A DNA stretch of 64,000 nucleotides from Rhabdornis inornatus (taxonomy: Eukaryota > Chordata > Aves > Passeriformes > Rhabdornithidae): contig VWZS01002237.1 in assembly GCA_013397075.1 (NCBI GenBank), positions 62,001-126,000 on the forward strand, written 5' to 3'. How positions within the stretch are numbered: position 1 is the stretch's first letter; each line of letters begins with the position of its first letter. Of the stretch, positions 27,291 to 40,479 are shown one piece after another. Position numbers and translations under genes: made by a program. The notes under the pieces were generated by a model. It was not told the DNA's origin, searched no databases, and saw only the letters and a program-made list of their open reading frames with translations.

Positions 27291-30200
27291 GCTGCTTTTC
27301 TAAAACAAGTTTTTTGTGGGTGCTAACAGCCTTATCCCTTTTATGATAGAGCATGATAAATTTCAGATAAAGATTTTAAGAAGTAGCTGCCTATACACGT
27401 AAGTATTCATACTTGGTGACTTAGGAAGTAGGTTTGTGATGTGATTTAACTTTAATTTTTATTTATTGTATTTATTTATTTACTTTAATTATTTATTTTT
27501 CTCTAGTTTCTGGTTTTTCTTCCGAGAAATCAAGGCAAACAGGGTAAAGAGATAAAAATATATGGAAAGCAATACCGAGATTATTAAATTCTGTTTTAGA
27601 AGAGGCACAGCAGTAGATTTTCCTGTATTTTGGGGGGATTTACTGGAGGTTTTTTTTAAAAACTTTTTCCTTTGTTGATAAATAAGGTTCCACCTTTAAA
27701 TAAACCAGGATATCAATACTGTATCAAAATAAAAGTAAACAAAATATAAGATATAATTCAATTATTAATAGGCTGGTACCAAATTAATAGAATATTCAAT
27801 AATTTTTATACCCTATATTTGATGAAGTTAATGGTATTGTCTCTGTTAAAAATGCCAGTGAGATGGGATAAATAAAAAATATTCAAAGTGTTCAAAAGAT
27901 AGGAAAAATTTTGATCCAAGACCTGAACTTTGTGTGTCCAGTTAATTTTTACATAGCAGCCCTTAAGAACTACTATGCTCCAAAAGATCAATTTTTTTGT
28001 AGTGGTAGGCATATTGTTTTGGTGTATTTGACCATTTTAATTTGCTATACGAATAAATTCGTTTTCCAACCTAAATCTTCAAATGGGCATTGAATTTTTT
28101 CAAATCACTGCTTTCATGCAACTATATTGTTTTATATTGGGGAAAATCAAACTGTTGCACATATTTAGCTCATAGTATAAAACTGTTAGATCAAAATTCT
28201 TCCTTTTACACTTATGCAACCCCACTGAATTAGTAACTCAGCAGATTAATATTTAAAGTGTTGCAGAAAGGCTTTGTTGCATAAATCCCATTAATGCTAA
28301 CTCCTAGGCACTGTGCTGAAAATGTACCTTTAAGTGTCTGTCAGACCAGCTATTCTTATAAAAACTTATAAGCCAATTTAATTTGGAAGTAGCAGTCTAA
28401 CCCAGTGCAAATGCAAAGTTATTAAATATTAATTCTTTAAGAAATTAGTCTCAGGCCTTTCATCTAAAAAATGATTGTTGCCAATATATCTTGCGTTGAT
28501 CTAGGAATCTTCTCTATCTGTTATTTCAGGGGATTGTTAGTTTTTTACTACGTAAGCTTATGTTTTCTGTTGATTTCACTTATCTGTTATTCTCATCTGA
28601 GAACCTTTTTCTTAAGTACTTTTGAATAGATAGAAAAAAATTAAGCAAAAAATGTTGTTTGTAAGATTTTTAGTCACCTTAAGCTATATTAATAATACAT
28701 CCTTGATTGTTACTATATTAAGAAATATTTATTTTTCTGTTTCCAAGTTAAACACACTTTTGAAAAACAGACAGTGTGCCAAAATATATCCTTTTATTGC
28801 AATCTTTGTTAAGGTGTAATACTTGCACTTCAGAACATGCTAACAAAACAGGTATGTACCAGTAAGTAGTCTCAAAGCTTAGGAAACCTGTTAACCACCA
28901 CAGTCATAATATATTTGCTGGAAAAAAAAAAAAAGGCAGGTGCTACTGATTCATAGAGGTAATTTCATGCAGGAAACATCAAGTAAAGATAATTGAAACA
29001 GAGAGGCCTGGGTTGAAGAGTGCAATTGCATTGAAGCTTAGAAAATGTAGATAGAAAGGTCTTTAAAAGAGGGCCAGAACCATAGGTTTTGTTTGCACAG
29101 GCTGAATATAGTGTTATGGTTTATCCCAAATGTGCTTTATCGGTGCTAAGTCTGATTCAGCCCTACAGTATGCTATTTTAAATATTGCATGAAAGCTGTT
29201 TGATCACGCATAGCATCCAATGTTCCATGTACCTGCAGTGGTGTGAAATGGTTTCACAGCGGTTTCCCAAACCTGTGGGACCGTGTATGAGAGCTGCTGC
29301 TGCCACAGCCCCTGGAGCAGTGGGGAACAGGCAGGTGTTGGGAGAGCAGCCACCCCCTGGAGTGTGCTAGGCTGGCCTCCAAAACCCCCCTGCTGCTTCC
29401 CTGAGGGCCTACTGCTCTGGAGGAGAGCTCCATTTTTGAGCAGGAAGCACATTTTGAGGGGATGGCTACTGGCTTCAAAAATAGGCTTTCCTTCTGCCTT
29501 AAACCACTGCAATTCCCACACTCAAGGAGACCCTGGGGGAAGAGGTCGTGTTTCTCCATACCATAGGCTGACATGCCTGGCAGAAGTGGCATGACAAGGC
29601 TGTAAATAAACAGACTTCCTGACACATTGAGATATTCTGTTCAAGCATTTTGAATCTGTTTTTCTGGAGTTTCCCAATAAGATAAACCAGATTCTGCTAG
29701 ACAAGTGTTCAAATACATTTGTGCTCTTGTTCTGATTCATTTTCTAATGCAAAGCTTGCTTTCAAGTTTTCTAACATCTTCCACATATCAGAACAGCAAA
29801 AGCATTTTTATTGTTTTTTGATATTTTTCTTTAGTAATGGTGTCACGTGGTACAGGTTGAGCCCCTTGTGTCACAGCCTTACTTAAAAGGAGCTAGCTGA
29901 GAAGCTTTGCAGGCTCTTAATGTTCGTATGAAAGAGGTTTGGGGAACAATTTTAAAGGGAGAAGGAAGCTAATTAATGTTTCAGAAAGGAGAAGCCAGAA
30001 AACTCAGGTAACTGAAGGTCTGTCATTTTGCTGTCAGGCTCAATTAATGGAGACCTAGAGAAGGATAATATTAAAAACAACTGAAAGTTATTTGTGGAAA
30101 ATCTATTTTAAGTATTATACTTATAATTTTCATGCCATTAAGGATTTTGTTAGAAAATTAATAATTTTGAAAAAAAAACAGGCTTACAAAAGCCTTTTGG

Positions 30201-31075
30201 CATAGTTTAGTAAGGCGACAGATCTTATTGTAATAGAAGAGCACAAAGTACATGGCATAGATTTTTGGTTATTTGGTGAAAGGTCTCAAATGTCAAATGA
30301 GGAATTAAACTCCTAGATCATAACAGAAACATGACGTTTAAGGTAAAATATTCTTGGTTGTATTTAAATTTTATGAAAGAAGCAATTGCAGAAAAATTAT
30401 TGATTGAGTAACTGTAAATAAAGAGAAAATATCAGTGATGCAGAACAACCTTACTAAGTTGACAAATTAAGAAAAGAAATGTAGGCATTTCATTATGGAA
30501 ATACAACTAGAATAAGAACATTAATTATATTTATAAAAACAAGGAATCCTTTCCTCAAAAGTGCTTAGTCTGGAAAATATTCAGTGGATCATATTGAATA
30601 ATCAGTCTGACACTGATCTTAATGCAACTCTATGGTATGCAAAGCCAAAGTGTTCCTATATAATCAGGTGGCTATCACAATAAGGGAAAAAAGGACCTTT
30701 ACTCCCATTTTTGCAATGTGCTAAGAGTTTCAGCAGTTCTGCAGAATTTCTGTAGTTCTGAATCCAGTGCTCTAAGAAGTTGAATACTGTGAAGGGTTCA
30801 GTAAAGAGTCCCATAAATCTCATCAGAAGGGATAATGGATGTCAAGATCTAAAGGGAAAGAGTTTAATGGAGTACAAAGAAGTGGCCAAGTCTTCTTCAT
30901 TTAATTATGAAAATCTCAATACATGACTTAATGGGTATAGCTACATGTTTAGGACACAGAATTTTGAGAGTAGTGGGTTTTTGCTGTGTCAGGCAGTGGT
31001 GCTGAAGACAAGAAAATACAGCATTTTTAACAGTGAAGGAAGTTAAACATTATTTCATGTTATCAAGGTCTATAA
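27291..31075. other. AT-rich non-coding stretch, no gene seen
   Basis: Very AT-rich from about 27430 to 28800, including repeated ATTT units near 27455-27500 and an A13 run at about 28921-28933. A GC-rich island at about 29270-29560 is described separately. A fragment with ATGCAACTCTATGG lies near 30622-30636. No gene or RNA is supported. Confidence 0.55.
29270..29560. other. GC-rich island, unknown origin
   Basis: This is the strongest compositional break in the window, with blocks such as GCCACAGCCCCTGGAGCAG and CAGCCACCCCCTGGAG. Three overlapping frames longer than 100 codons (29204-29521 minus, 29254-29625 minus, 29283-29594 plus) exist because GC-rich DNA has few stops. None shows a known domain, and none has flanking splice-site support strong enough to call an exon. 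Candidates are a decayed mobile element, a small regulatory island or an unrecognised exon. Confidence 0.35.
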
Positions 31076-31195
31076 TGGATTCTTCATCACAAGCATTTTT
31101 AAAATAAAAGCTGAATGTTTTCTGGGAAAAAGTTGTGTTTGACTTGAAACAGAGTTAGCTGAGTAAAGTTTTTTGGAAGGTATAGCAAGCTACAT
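31076..31195 (+). mobile_element. Ancient CR1/L3-like LINE 3' fragment
   Basis: The order GGATTCTTCATCAC, then AAGCATTTTTAAAATAAAAG, then CTGAATGTTTTCTGGGAAAA matches the segment of old CR1/L3 elements just before the 3' end, where a TCTCCATCACTTGAAGT-like block leads into a TTTAAA-rich block and CTGGATGCTTTTCT-like sequence. Downstream similarity fades by about 31195. No intact frame remains. Lies about 160 bp from a MIR-like fragment. Confidence 0.45.
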
Positions 31196-31354
31196 GTACA
31201 TAGAGGTTCTTTCTATTTTCAAATATGTCAGTCAGTTAAACATAACAATTTTTGATTACCTCATGGGCTTTCTACAAAAAGCGTATTTATAGCCCCATTT
31301 TAAAAGTTTACGTACAATTTTCTAAAATGCTTTTTCTTTTTTTCCTCTTTTTTA

Positions 31355-31450
31355 AGTAAATATTATTTTCTAGTCTCCCTTTCCATTTAAGCACAGAGAG
31401 GTGAAATGACATGCCTGATAAAGTACAGCTCTTTATTCCCAGGACAGTTT
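31355..31450 (-). mobile_element. Ancient MIR-like SINE fragment
   Basis: The plus strand reads ATTATTTTCTAGTCTCCC, then TTCCATTTAAGCACAGAGAG, then GTGAAATGACATGCCTGATAA. This corresponds to the reverse complement of the MIR core (the block containing GCACAGAGAGGTTAAGTGACTTGCC-like sequence). The part equivalent to GATGGGGAAACTGAG appears deleted. Limits are approximate. Confidence 0.45.
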
Positions 31451-34400
31451 CCTACAGCACCCTGTTTCCAAAGTATCATAAGTCATTATTTCTGTAGGAA
31501 GTCATATTCCTCAGAGGAATCAGGCATTTTTTCTTTTTTGGCCAACACCTTTGATTGAAGAGGAATTATTTTTAAGGACATTGTATACTTATTTGAGATA
31601 TAAGTTGAATAAAGACATGTTATTTCATGCAGTGAGTGGCAGAAAATCACAGACAAGATTAACAAGCGAAACTCTTGTTCTCCTTTCCTTTTCTTCATCA
31701 CTGAAATTAAAAAAAGAAAAATAAATAAAGAGGTAAAACACATGGACTATTTCGAGAATTTAGTGTAATTGATGTCTTTCTAAATTGGCCAGGCATTTAT
31801 CCCTGCGTACTATTGAATAGTGTAGTAATTTAGCTCATGGGAGTAAATCTACTGTGTAAAAGGAAAATTACATTATCACTGTATCTTATTTTAGCAACAC
31901 TGTTAGACATAGTCACACTTATTTCTCATTTGCTGAGTTCTGTGCCTGTCCTTTACTAGCCTTTTTAATTTCTTCATGTCATTGCCAAAAAGCTGGCTTT
32001 ATGTAGTACTGCTCACGTAATCCACTGGCTTTCCATGGAATACTGTTAGAAGACACTGGAATCTTTAACTGTGCTTTTATCCTTTCACAGAGTAAACTGC
32101 ACAATTTGCAGAAACAGTATTTACCTGCCAAGGACTCTTTATTGATCCCACTCAGTGCTTGCTACCTTTGGCACTACTGGTGATCATGCAGACTAAAACA
32201 GCACTCCTGAAGCACTTCCTCGGTCTTCGTGACCCACAAAGTACTGCTTGCACAAAAGCAAAACCAATGCCTGAAAATAATTTTGTGCTTTATATTTCTC
32301 ACCTGACATGCTTAAGTTTATCAATTTTTTTCTGATTTTTCTCTTGTCTCAAATAAATATAAATTGAATCTATCCAGATATTAATTTCTAAATTTTCTGA
32401 TTAATAAGAAAATGCTTACGAATTTCCCACAGTAAATCCTGCTGTCTTTTCAAAGTTTAGGCCATGCTTGTGTTGTCATGGAAGTTCCTATTTGCTTATG
32501 TTTTTCTTCACAGTTTCTCTTTCTCATAATTATTATTGGTGCATAACAGTGTTTCTTCTCAACTAAATATCTTTCAGACAAGGCCTTTGGGTTTGTTTGT
32601 TTTTTTTTTTGCTTCTGAGCCAGTCTAATTTTCTCCATTTTTGTTTGTGAGCAATATTGGAAAAGGCATACTGTTCTGCTTTGCAACCAAGAGTTCCTGG
32701 AAAGATACTTAGCTGCTAAAGGAGAACATTTATATGATAGATTGCTGGCAAGTCTTTTTCCAGTCTGTATACACTTACACTTTACAGAATATTATTTCAT
32801 GAGATATTTTTAAATATGCTTCTTATTTACATCTATTAATCTCTGCAAGTCTCAAAGGAGCCACCTATGCTTTCCTATTGGCCAGGCTCTAGGACATTTA
32901 GCTGCTCAGATTCCTATTTCCGACAAGGAATTGTAATCATGATGCTAAATATTGAAGCATGTTTTTAACCAAGCTGTTTTAGAGGATTTTGTTGCAGTTT
33001 ATATAGTTCTCATTATCATTGTCGATAACAGTATTGTCTGAACAGTAAAACAAGAGGGGGATAGAGCAAAGTTTAGAAGCACGTAGATCCTACAGTGGAA
33101 ATCTATATTTCACTTTTAAATTGACCGACATTCCCTTAATCACTGTCCCTAGATGATATTTAATTAAAGCGTATATGCAATTTGAATTAAATGCATAGTC
33201 AATTTGAAGGACATGTCAAATTGAGTTTTTTTGTAGATAATGGACTAGTGAAATATGTTTTCAAGTGATTGTTACTGGTGTGAATGATTAGAGAAAAAAA
33301 GAACGATGCATACTGAATGATTCATTCATATATATGTGTGTGTGTGTGTGTATATGTGTACATGTATGTTTGGATTCTTTCTGAGTTTAAAGGAGGTGTA
33401 AGTGTACCAAAAAATATAGACCAAATAGTGCCCCATATCAAAAAAAGGTCATTTTCTGTGACAGAATTCCTTGGCATGCAGGCAGCTTCCTGTCTGCAAC
33501 CTCTATGTGAATGCCAAGTAAACTGTTAAAGCAAGTTAAATGTCTGTAGGGTGTCCGGCATAAAAGCCCTGCTTTCCAGTGTTACTTATAGCCTCCTATA
33601 AAGTCCTCAGTATCTCTAAGACTTACTTTTCACAAAAGCAATTCTTTTACTGAAACCACAAATCCTACTCAAGTTAGTCTTTATCAAAGAAACCAGACCT
33701 GGCCTCTATGGGGGGAGAGTTTTGTACAGTGTAGAACAGTGCTCCCTCCCCAGTCTTATTAGTTCTTAATCCTTTCCATTCCTCACAGGAAATCCAGATC
33801 ATGCTTTAATAGGCTAAATATCATGTGAGACATTATCAGTGGAATTCCTACTAATTATGAAATGCTGTAGTCTATTAATTCTGAATTCTCTGGTTTTTGG
33901 GAGATCCTGGTTTGCTTCCTTCTTTCCTTGTCACGATGGGATTTTCAGAGATATCTATGTGTGTAATTTGTGTGGACACCATTCCCTACTGTTGGAATTG
34001 TGTTATCTGGCGTGTTAAGGCACCTCATAAACTCATTCAGAAGAGACATTCACCTTTCTCCTGAGAAGATGAAAGCCATTTTCTCTAGAAAAGCTATTTA
34101 AGTCTGACCAGGAGGGTGGACTTAGAAATTCTAGACATCATTCCAATGCATATTTAATTCTGAAATATCCAGCTGGTAATGAAGAAAGATAGATATGGGA
34201 AAGAAATTAAAATTAAGCTTGCAGCTAGCTGCCTAAAATTATCAGAGCAAGTGAAAACTGAGTGGCTGGTTTCCCAGATGCTATTGTTCATCAAGGCTCC
34301 AGGCCAGTGAAGAGGGAGCATTATAGAATTTAGTTAATAAAGTTATATATGATGTATTACAAAACCCCTGTAATAAGCCTTTGCAGAACTGTTTCTTAGC

Positions 34401-35382
34401 AGTTCATTTGAAGTTTGATCCGTATGTGATACCTTCCAAAAGTAATTTAGCTCCACTGAAACCAGCATCACTAAACAAAGTGTTCAAATACATGCACACA
34501 AAAGGGTAGATCTGGGATCAGCTTTCATATTAATTTGCATGCATTCATTATGACCAAACTCCCAAGCACTGTTGTTAGGTTTACTTGTGCTCTAAAAATT
34601 GTCGCAGGCACACTTATTCAATCAAACAGGAGTCTGACACTTAGTTTCCAGTTGTAGCTGCAGTTTCTTTGAAGTCATGAATTGGCCAGAGTTCAGTAGA
34701 AAAGTTTTGCAAGCCTTAGGACGCCCCTCATTTCAATTGATATCCCATGTAAAACAGGAAATCAGATGAAGCTCTCTTTCCATTGAGGTTTCCTTGGAAA
34801 CATTTCCTCAGTATTTCAGCACAGTGAGTTCTCCTGTGTTTACAGAGAATTAAGGATTTCTTGGTTTCCCTCTAGAATCTCAGCTTTTCATTGCAGAAGT
34901 GAATTTGCTTGAGTAGACTAGAAGAGGAGAAGAATCTTAGTCCTGATTGGACAGGTTGGAAAGAAGATTGTTGTTGAATCCTGGAGGTTCATTGTTGCCC
35001 AGAGGGCTAGTGAAAATGAGAAAGGTTTCTGTGATGATCTGAATGGGCTTTGGATCATTTTTATTTTGGCCAAGTGATAAAGAAGAGCATTGATTTCAGG
35101 GATGTAGGAGAAAGGTCTAAAACAGGGCTAATATTTCTTAAGTTTTTGGGTTCTTAGATGGAGATGCAATGTGGTGTTGCAAAGGCTTTTTCATGCACTC
35201 CATCCTTGACATAGGCCTCAGAAAAACAAATTGCAGTTTACACTCCTGCATTGAGCAGGAACAAGGATTTTAAAGTGTGCATTCTATAACACTGCTGGCT
35301 CTTCATCTGTCCAAGGAGCTGGCGGTGGCAGCTAACACCGTTATTAGTTCATCCCTGCATAATGAGGTCATGCTTGCAAATC
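31451..35382. other. AT-rich non-coding stretch, no gene seen
   Basis: Holds a short (TG)8 microsatellite (33335-33350) and a T11 run near 32600, otherwise ordinary AT-rich DNA. Frames on the minus strand at 31486-31743 and 32450-32686 have no recognisable domain. Confidence 0.55.
33335..33350. repeat. (TG)8 microsatellite
   Basis: Eight uninterrupted TG units flanked by TATATA on the left and TATATGTGTACATGTATG on the right. Confidence 0.9.
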
Positions 35383-35451
35383 ACACACTGCCTGTTCCCT
35401 CGGTACACAGGTAGTGTGTCATGCCAGGTGCAGAATTACTGACATAGTTGC

Positions 35452-35479
35452 CTCCTTCCAAAGGTTGTTCTATGATTCA
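35452..35479 (+). mobile_element. Possible 3' tip of a CR1 LINE
   Basis: CCTCCTTCCAAAGGTTGTTC is followed by TATGATTCATT. CR1 copies typically end with CCCTTCCAACC and an ATTCTATGATTC tail in this orientation. Only about 28 bases match and the upstream sequence is not recognisable, so this could be chance. Confidence 0.25.
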
Positions 35480-38400
35480 TTCACATGGAGTCACTAAGGG
35501 GTTTGTGATCCTGAAACAGCTACCACAAATGTAGAGTTTGTGTAGCGCCCTATATGCTGTATTTGCACTCTGAATGATGATGAAACAATGGCGATGCTGT
35601 GCAGTCTTTACTGTGGTTCTGAGTACTGCTAAGTATACTGTGTCTGCAACTGAACCATTTTCTTTAGCAACACTGAAAATTCAATAGTTAGCCCACAATA
35701 TGAAAACAAATGTTAGTTGGATACCTTTTTAGTTATTATTGCTGCTGTTATAAACTTCCTCCAGCCATTTTCTTCTTTGCCCTTCCACGAGATTCTTCTA
35801 ATAGACATTTCTGATCCTCATATTTCTTCCTATAAAGATTCAGCCATGAGAGTTATACATCTTAGTGTGAGAAAAATAAATTCATAGTCTTACAGAATTC
35901 TTTTTTATTCTGCGTTATTTGAAGAATAATCAGGAAATACCTGCAGTGAGACTACTGAAATAATGAGACTGGGAAAGAAATGTTTAACTTCAATAGCACT
36001 CCCCACTTCCCCAGTACATTAGACTGATCTTGCAAAGATTTTATTTCTAGAACACATAGGAAAATAATCTTACTATTAAGTGATGATTCTCTCTGCAAAT
36101 CTCTTTTTATGATACTCTCGGCAAAACTCTTTGCTTTATCGGTGACTAACACAACAGTAGACCTGTAGCAAGGTTTCACCAAATAATTCTGGGTACAAAT
36201 AATGAACATAAAGTATTTCACTCATCCTTGAACTGTGCTTCAATAATGAGATAAGAACTAAAATCTAATAAAGATAGTACAATCTGAATAAGTTGGCTGT
36301 GGAACAGTATAAAATTCATATGGAGTCAGTTTTATATTACAGATTTGTACTTTACAAGTTTTTTTTAATGTCCTTAGCTGCATCTTGTAATGGCAAATTC
36401 AGTTTAATAGACACCTGGCAAAATTAGATTATTTGAATGCATAAACTGAATTTGTGCACTTTTACGGGAAGAAGGAACTATTACAATTAAGCCAGTATAG
36501 GGTTTACATGTGCAATTAGCCACTGATTTCACATGCACATTTATTTTCACAATGTATTTGGCAATCAGCAGATTAGATCCTTTTGTATGAGGCAAATTGA
36601 GCATGGAAATATTATTTCTTTTGAAATGCAATAACAAATAGCTCATTTACTTGCATAATGTTAATTGTTATGTTAACCACATTTGTGAATGCACATTTTA
36701 TCTTTGCTACTTGTTCCTCTAATTTTTCATAGCACCGTACAACTGTAGAGTACATAGTCCTAAACAAAGGATCTTATCCTTTATATTACACCTTTTAATA
36801 AAACAATAAATAACTTTGGGTCAGGCTTTAAAAATTAATACATAATGCTGCAGCTTCAAGTCAGGCATCTAGTACAGAGAAAATTATTTTCAAAAGTGCT
36901 CAGCACTAGAACAGAACCTAGCAGTTCCCACTGAGAACAGTGAGAGCTGATGAGTAGTAAGCATTTTTGACACTCAAGCCTCTTGTTCATACCAATTGAA
37001 TTTAAACTATATTTGCCCAAAAAGCATCTATATTGTCTTCTGTGCAAAACCACTTCTTCCAAGAGATGCATTATTCCAAGTGTTACAGCTGTGAACCTGA
37101 TTCTTTTCTATTTGGAGAAGTAACTAACTAGTGTAACAGATGGGGCAGGAGGAGGTGAAGTAACTGCCATGTACCTAGCACAGAAAATGGAAGAAAATTG
37201 ATTATTTCACCAGAAACTGTTTCCTGTCCTGCTTTAGCATATGTATGCTGGATCTGCTCTTAAATGAAATTTTAATTGTACAAGTTCTACAGTAATTTTT
37301 CTTACTTTTTTTTACAGATATACATAATTTAGCTCAGTGCATATGCACATACTTTTCAAAACCTTGCAACAATTCTTCTGGTTGGTGAAATTAGATATTT
37401 ATCATGTAAATCTTGCATTAGAAAACAGGGTCAGAAAACCTGGAGGATAAAGATTTGTATCCATTAACAGAAAAGAAAAGTAATGACCATGAATCCCAGT
37501 AATTTCCTACATTAGTGAGCCAGTGTGTTTCAACTCTGAACAAGAACTGTCTTCTGCAATAAAAGAAATTAGTCTATTTACAGTCACTGGCTGGTTTCTT
37601 CAGTGAGCTGGCAGATATCAGGGTTGGAAAAATTTTCTTGGCTAATGAAAGATGAAGAATGCCTTCAGGAAATAGTGATTTCAGCTTTCATGATCCAGTG
37701 ATGTGAAATTTTGTTATCTGTATTTGAAATTTTGGCTTCAAATGACCCTTCTGTTTTATTCTGAAAAATGAAGAGAATACTCAGTCGCATTCCAATTTGG
37801 CAAAATCTGTGCTGGAAAATTGGCATTTGTTGATCTTGTTTTCAACTAAGGCATCAAACCTCTGATTTTGTCCTGCTCCTTCCACTGATTTCTTAGACTG
37901 ATCCATAGTAATGTGAGGAGCTTTTCTTGCAGCTTTTTTTGTCCTTTATATTTGCTAAAATGGCAGGAACATGTAATTTCTGTACCTGCTGATTTTAGTT
38001 TCTCATCAAATTCCTTAAGAAAGCACTGAAAAAGACCTAAAGAAAAGGAATAAATACCCTGCTGTCCTAGAGATCACAGCAAATTCACTGTTTGTGAAAT
38101 AAGAAATAATGCATAAAGCAAGAGTCTGAGGTATAAGAAACATAATTCTGTCCTTACATTGTGTAGCTACCTTTCAAAAGTTGAGAAAACTTTCTTTTCA
38201 AGACCATGGTTGAGATAATTTTTGTTTGACCCTCTTGCCCTCTGCTTTTAATTGTTCAGTTTTAGTAATGTTATTCAGCACCAACTATTTTTTATTAGAA
38301 TAATGTTGAATTTAAGTCAAGCTCCCAAGAAAGTATAATTTTCTTTCATGAAGGATACTCCTTTCATGAAAAGACAATATATTCCTTTCAAAAATATAAT

Positions 38401-40363
38401 TTCTTTTCAAGAACCTGAAATACGGGTAATTTGTGAAGTAAAATTGCTCACAGTTTAGCCATGAACTAATTCAAAAGGAGAGCAAACAATGGGTATTTTA
38501 TTTAAAATTAATTCATAATTTAGTGTTTCTTTGTAGATGATCAATTATGGGCTATATCATGAGGTAAAAATCAAACAAAAGAGCAGAATTAGCAGGGTTC
38601 AGAAAGCTAAATTGCACATGGCAGAAGCAGCTTTGAGTGTTTGGAATAAGAACAGCAATGGCAAAAAAATTGTAACAAAACTACTGAGTATTTAGATAAG
38701 ATTTGTGAATTCTGTTATTTTTGTTCCCTTACATAAGACAATCTTCAACTTTGAAAATAAATGACAAAAGGAAGAGCAGTAATCAGATAGTGAACAGCCT
38801 GTAATTTGGAAAATTATATCTTTACTTAACATATCCAATTACCAATCATCTTGCTTTTGGTACATTTGAGGAAATAAGACTTAATTTGATAATTTTAAAA
38901 AAAGTAACAAAAAATGTTAAGACTGTTATATACACGTGATATATTTGATAAAGGAAGATTTACATTTATGCAGCAGAAAAGAAAGTGTGTAGTTTTCTAG
39001 CTTTGTATCCAAATGTACCTGCAGCTTTAGCAAAATTTAGTGTTATCTGGATTATAACACTACCCTTGAATTTTTCTTGGGATAGAAAGAACCTGAAAGG
39101 CACTATTTGCATTTCCTTATTTATTTTATTACATGGGGATAAAGAAAAAATCAAACAGTGCAATTTGAATACAGTATTGCAGTATCTCTAAGTTATACAG
39201 AAATTAGTCTAACTCCCCCTCATCTTCTGACTGAGAAGTACAGAAGGTAATTTTTCAATTACTATTATTAGTAGTAATAGTATTAGAACTAATAATAATA
39301 ATAATATTGTTTAAGAATTGTACAATTAACTCTAACATATTAATTGTGTGTCTTGCTGGGCATGACCTCAGCTACAGTGTAAACTCTTACTCTAGAGCTG
39401 CTGGAATCAGTTTGATTGAAAAATTCAATATAGTGATGAGAAGCCCTTTGTATCCTCTAGTGATTTTTTTTTTTTCCTATGGAAAGGATCATTTTGTGTC
39501 TCATGAAGCAAATATTCTGACATGGTTCTGATCCTAAGTACTCAGTTTTATGGGAAGCTCAAGGTAACGGATCTTGCTGCTTCCTTTCTCCCTCTCTGTT
39601 GAAGATGTCCTTCACAGAAATGCAAGGACTTTTAAAGTGATTTCCAGGCTTTCAATCCTCCTCTATCAGCTGCTTAGTGCCTCGAGCTAATCTAACTATG
39701 ATATATGGTAAATATTTTCCCTTGCAGGAAAAGTGCTTAAAGTTATTTCTATGCATTGATTGAGCACATTAGGCTAATATTTATCCATTTGAAACCTGGA
39801 GATTTAGCAGTACATCACTTAATAGCTATGCACTGATTATAAGAAGTAATTATACATAAGAATATCAAGGAATATTAAATTCCTTGTGGAGGAACCATCA
39901 TAGTTATTTTAATGGTGATTAAATCTGGGGAAGCTGGAGTAGTTTGAAACATTGCTTGTTAATTTCAGAAGGTGCATGCCTCTCTGAGCATTACATATAA
40001 ATAGGAGCACTAACATTCATGGATTTAGTGACATTTTTGAGCCTCAAGAATGTGGCCTTCAGGTTTCTGGCTGCAGCTGGGTGCATTTGTTTGTTTCAGA
40101 GGTTTCTCTCTGTGTAAAGTTCACCTTGTTTCAAAACTGTATCAGTATGGAGTCAGTTCTTAGCAATAATTTTTATCCCTTTTGTTTGTGCTTGAAGGAG
40201 TTGTTCAGTCACTGTGATCTCTTGAGTTCTCAAGACCTCTTCTTAATGTATATTTCCTTACTCTCTTCTAAACAATTACCACTACCTTTTTTTATTTTCA
40301 AGCCAAGGACCTAGCACAGGACTAGTTGGAGAGCTGTACCATTCCAATTTCATCTGACAAAAC
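35480..40363. other. AT-rich non-coding stretch, no gene seen
   Basis: No supported gene. A fragment at about 37851-37900 (TCTGATTTTGTCCTGCTCC then TTCCACTGATTTC) resembles the recurrent degraded motif listed in the findings. A run of TTTCATGAA-containing short repeats lies at about 38341-38375. A small TA-rich stem (ACTATTA/TAATAGT) at 39261-39281 and (AAT)n at about 39290-39306 are simple sequence. Confidence 0.55.
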
Positions 40364-40364
40364 A

Positions 40365-40391
<27 letters not shown>
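40364..40391. repeat. A28 homopolymer tract
   Basis: Twenty-eight uninterrupted A residues, the longest homopolymer in the window, followed to about 40470 by AACC- and AAACC-rich low-complexity sequence. The upstream sequence (40300-40350) is not recognisable as a processed transcript. Bird CR1 elements do not end in poly(A), so this is more likely simple-sequence expansion than a retrotransposon tail. Its exact length is likely to vary between reads and individuals. Confidence 0.85.
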
Positions 40392-40395
<4 letters not shown>

Positions 40396-40479
40396 CAACC
40401 AAACAAAATAAAAAATAAGCAAGAACAAAAACCAACCTAAAAAACCAAACCAACCAAAAAAGACCTAAAGAAAGGAGAA

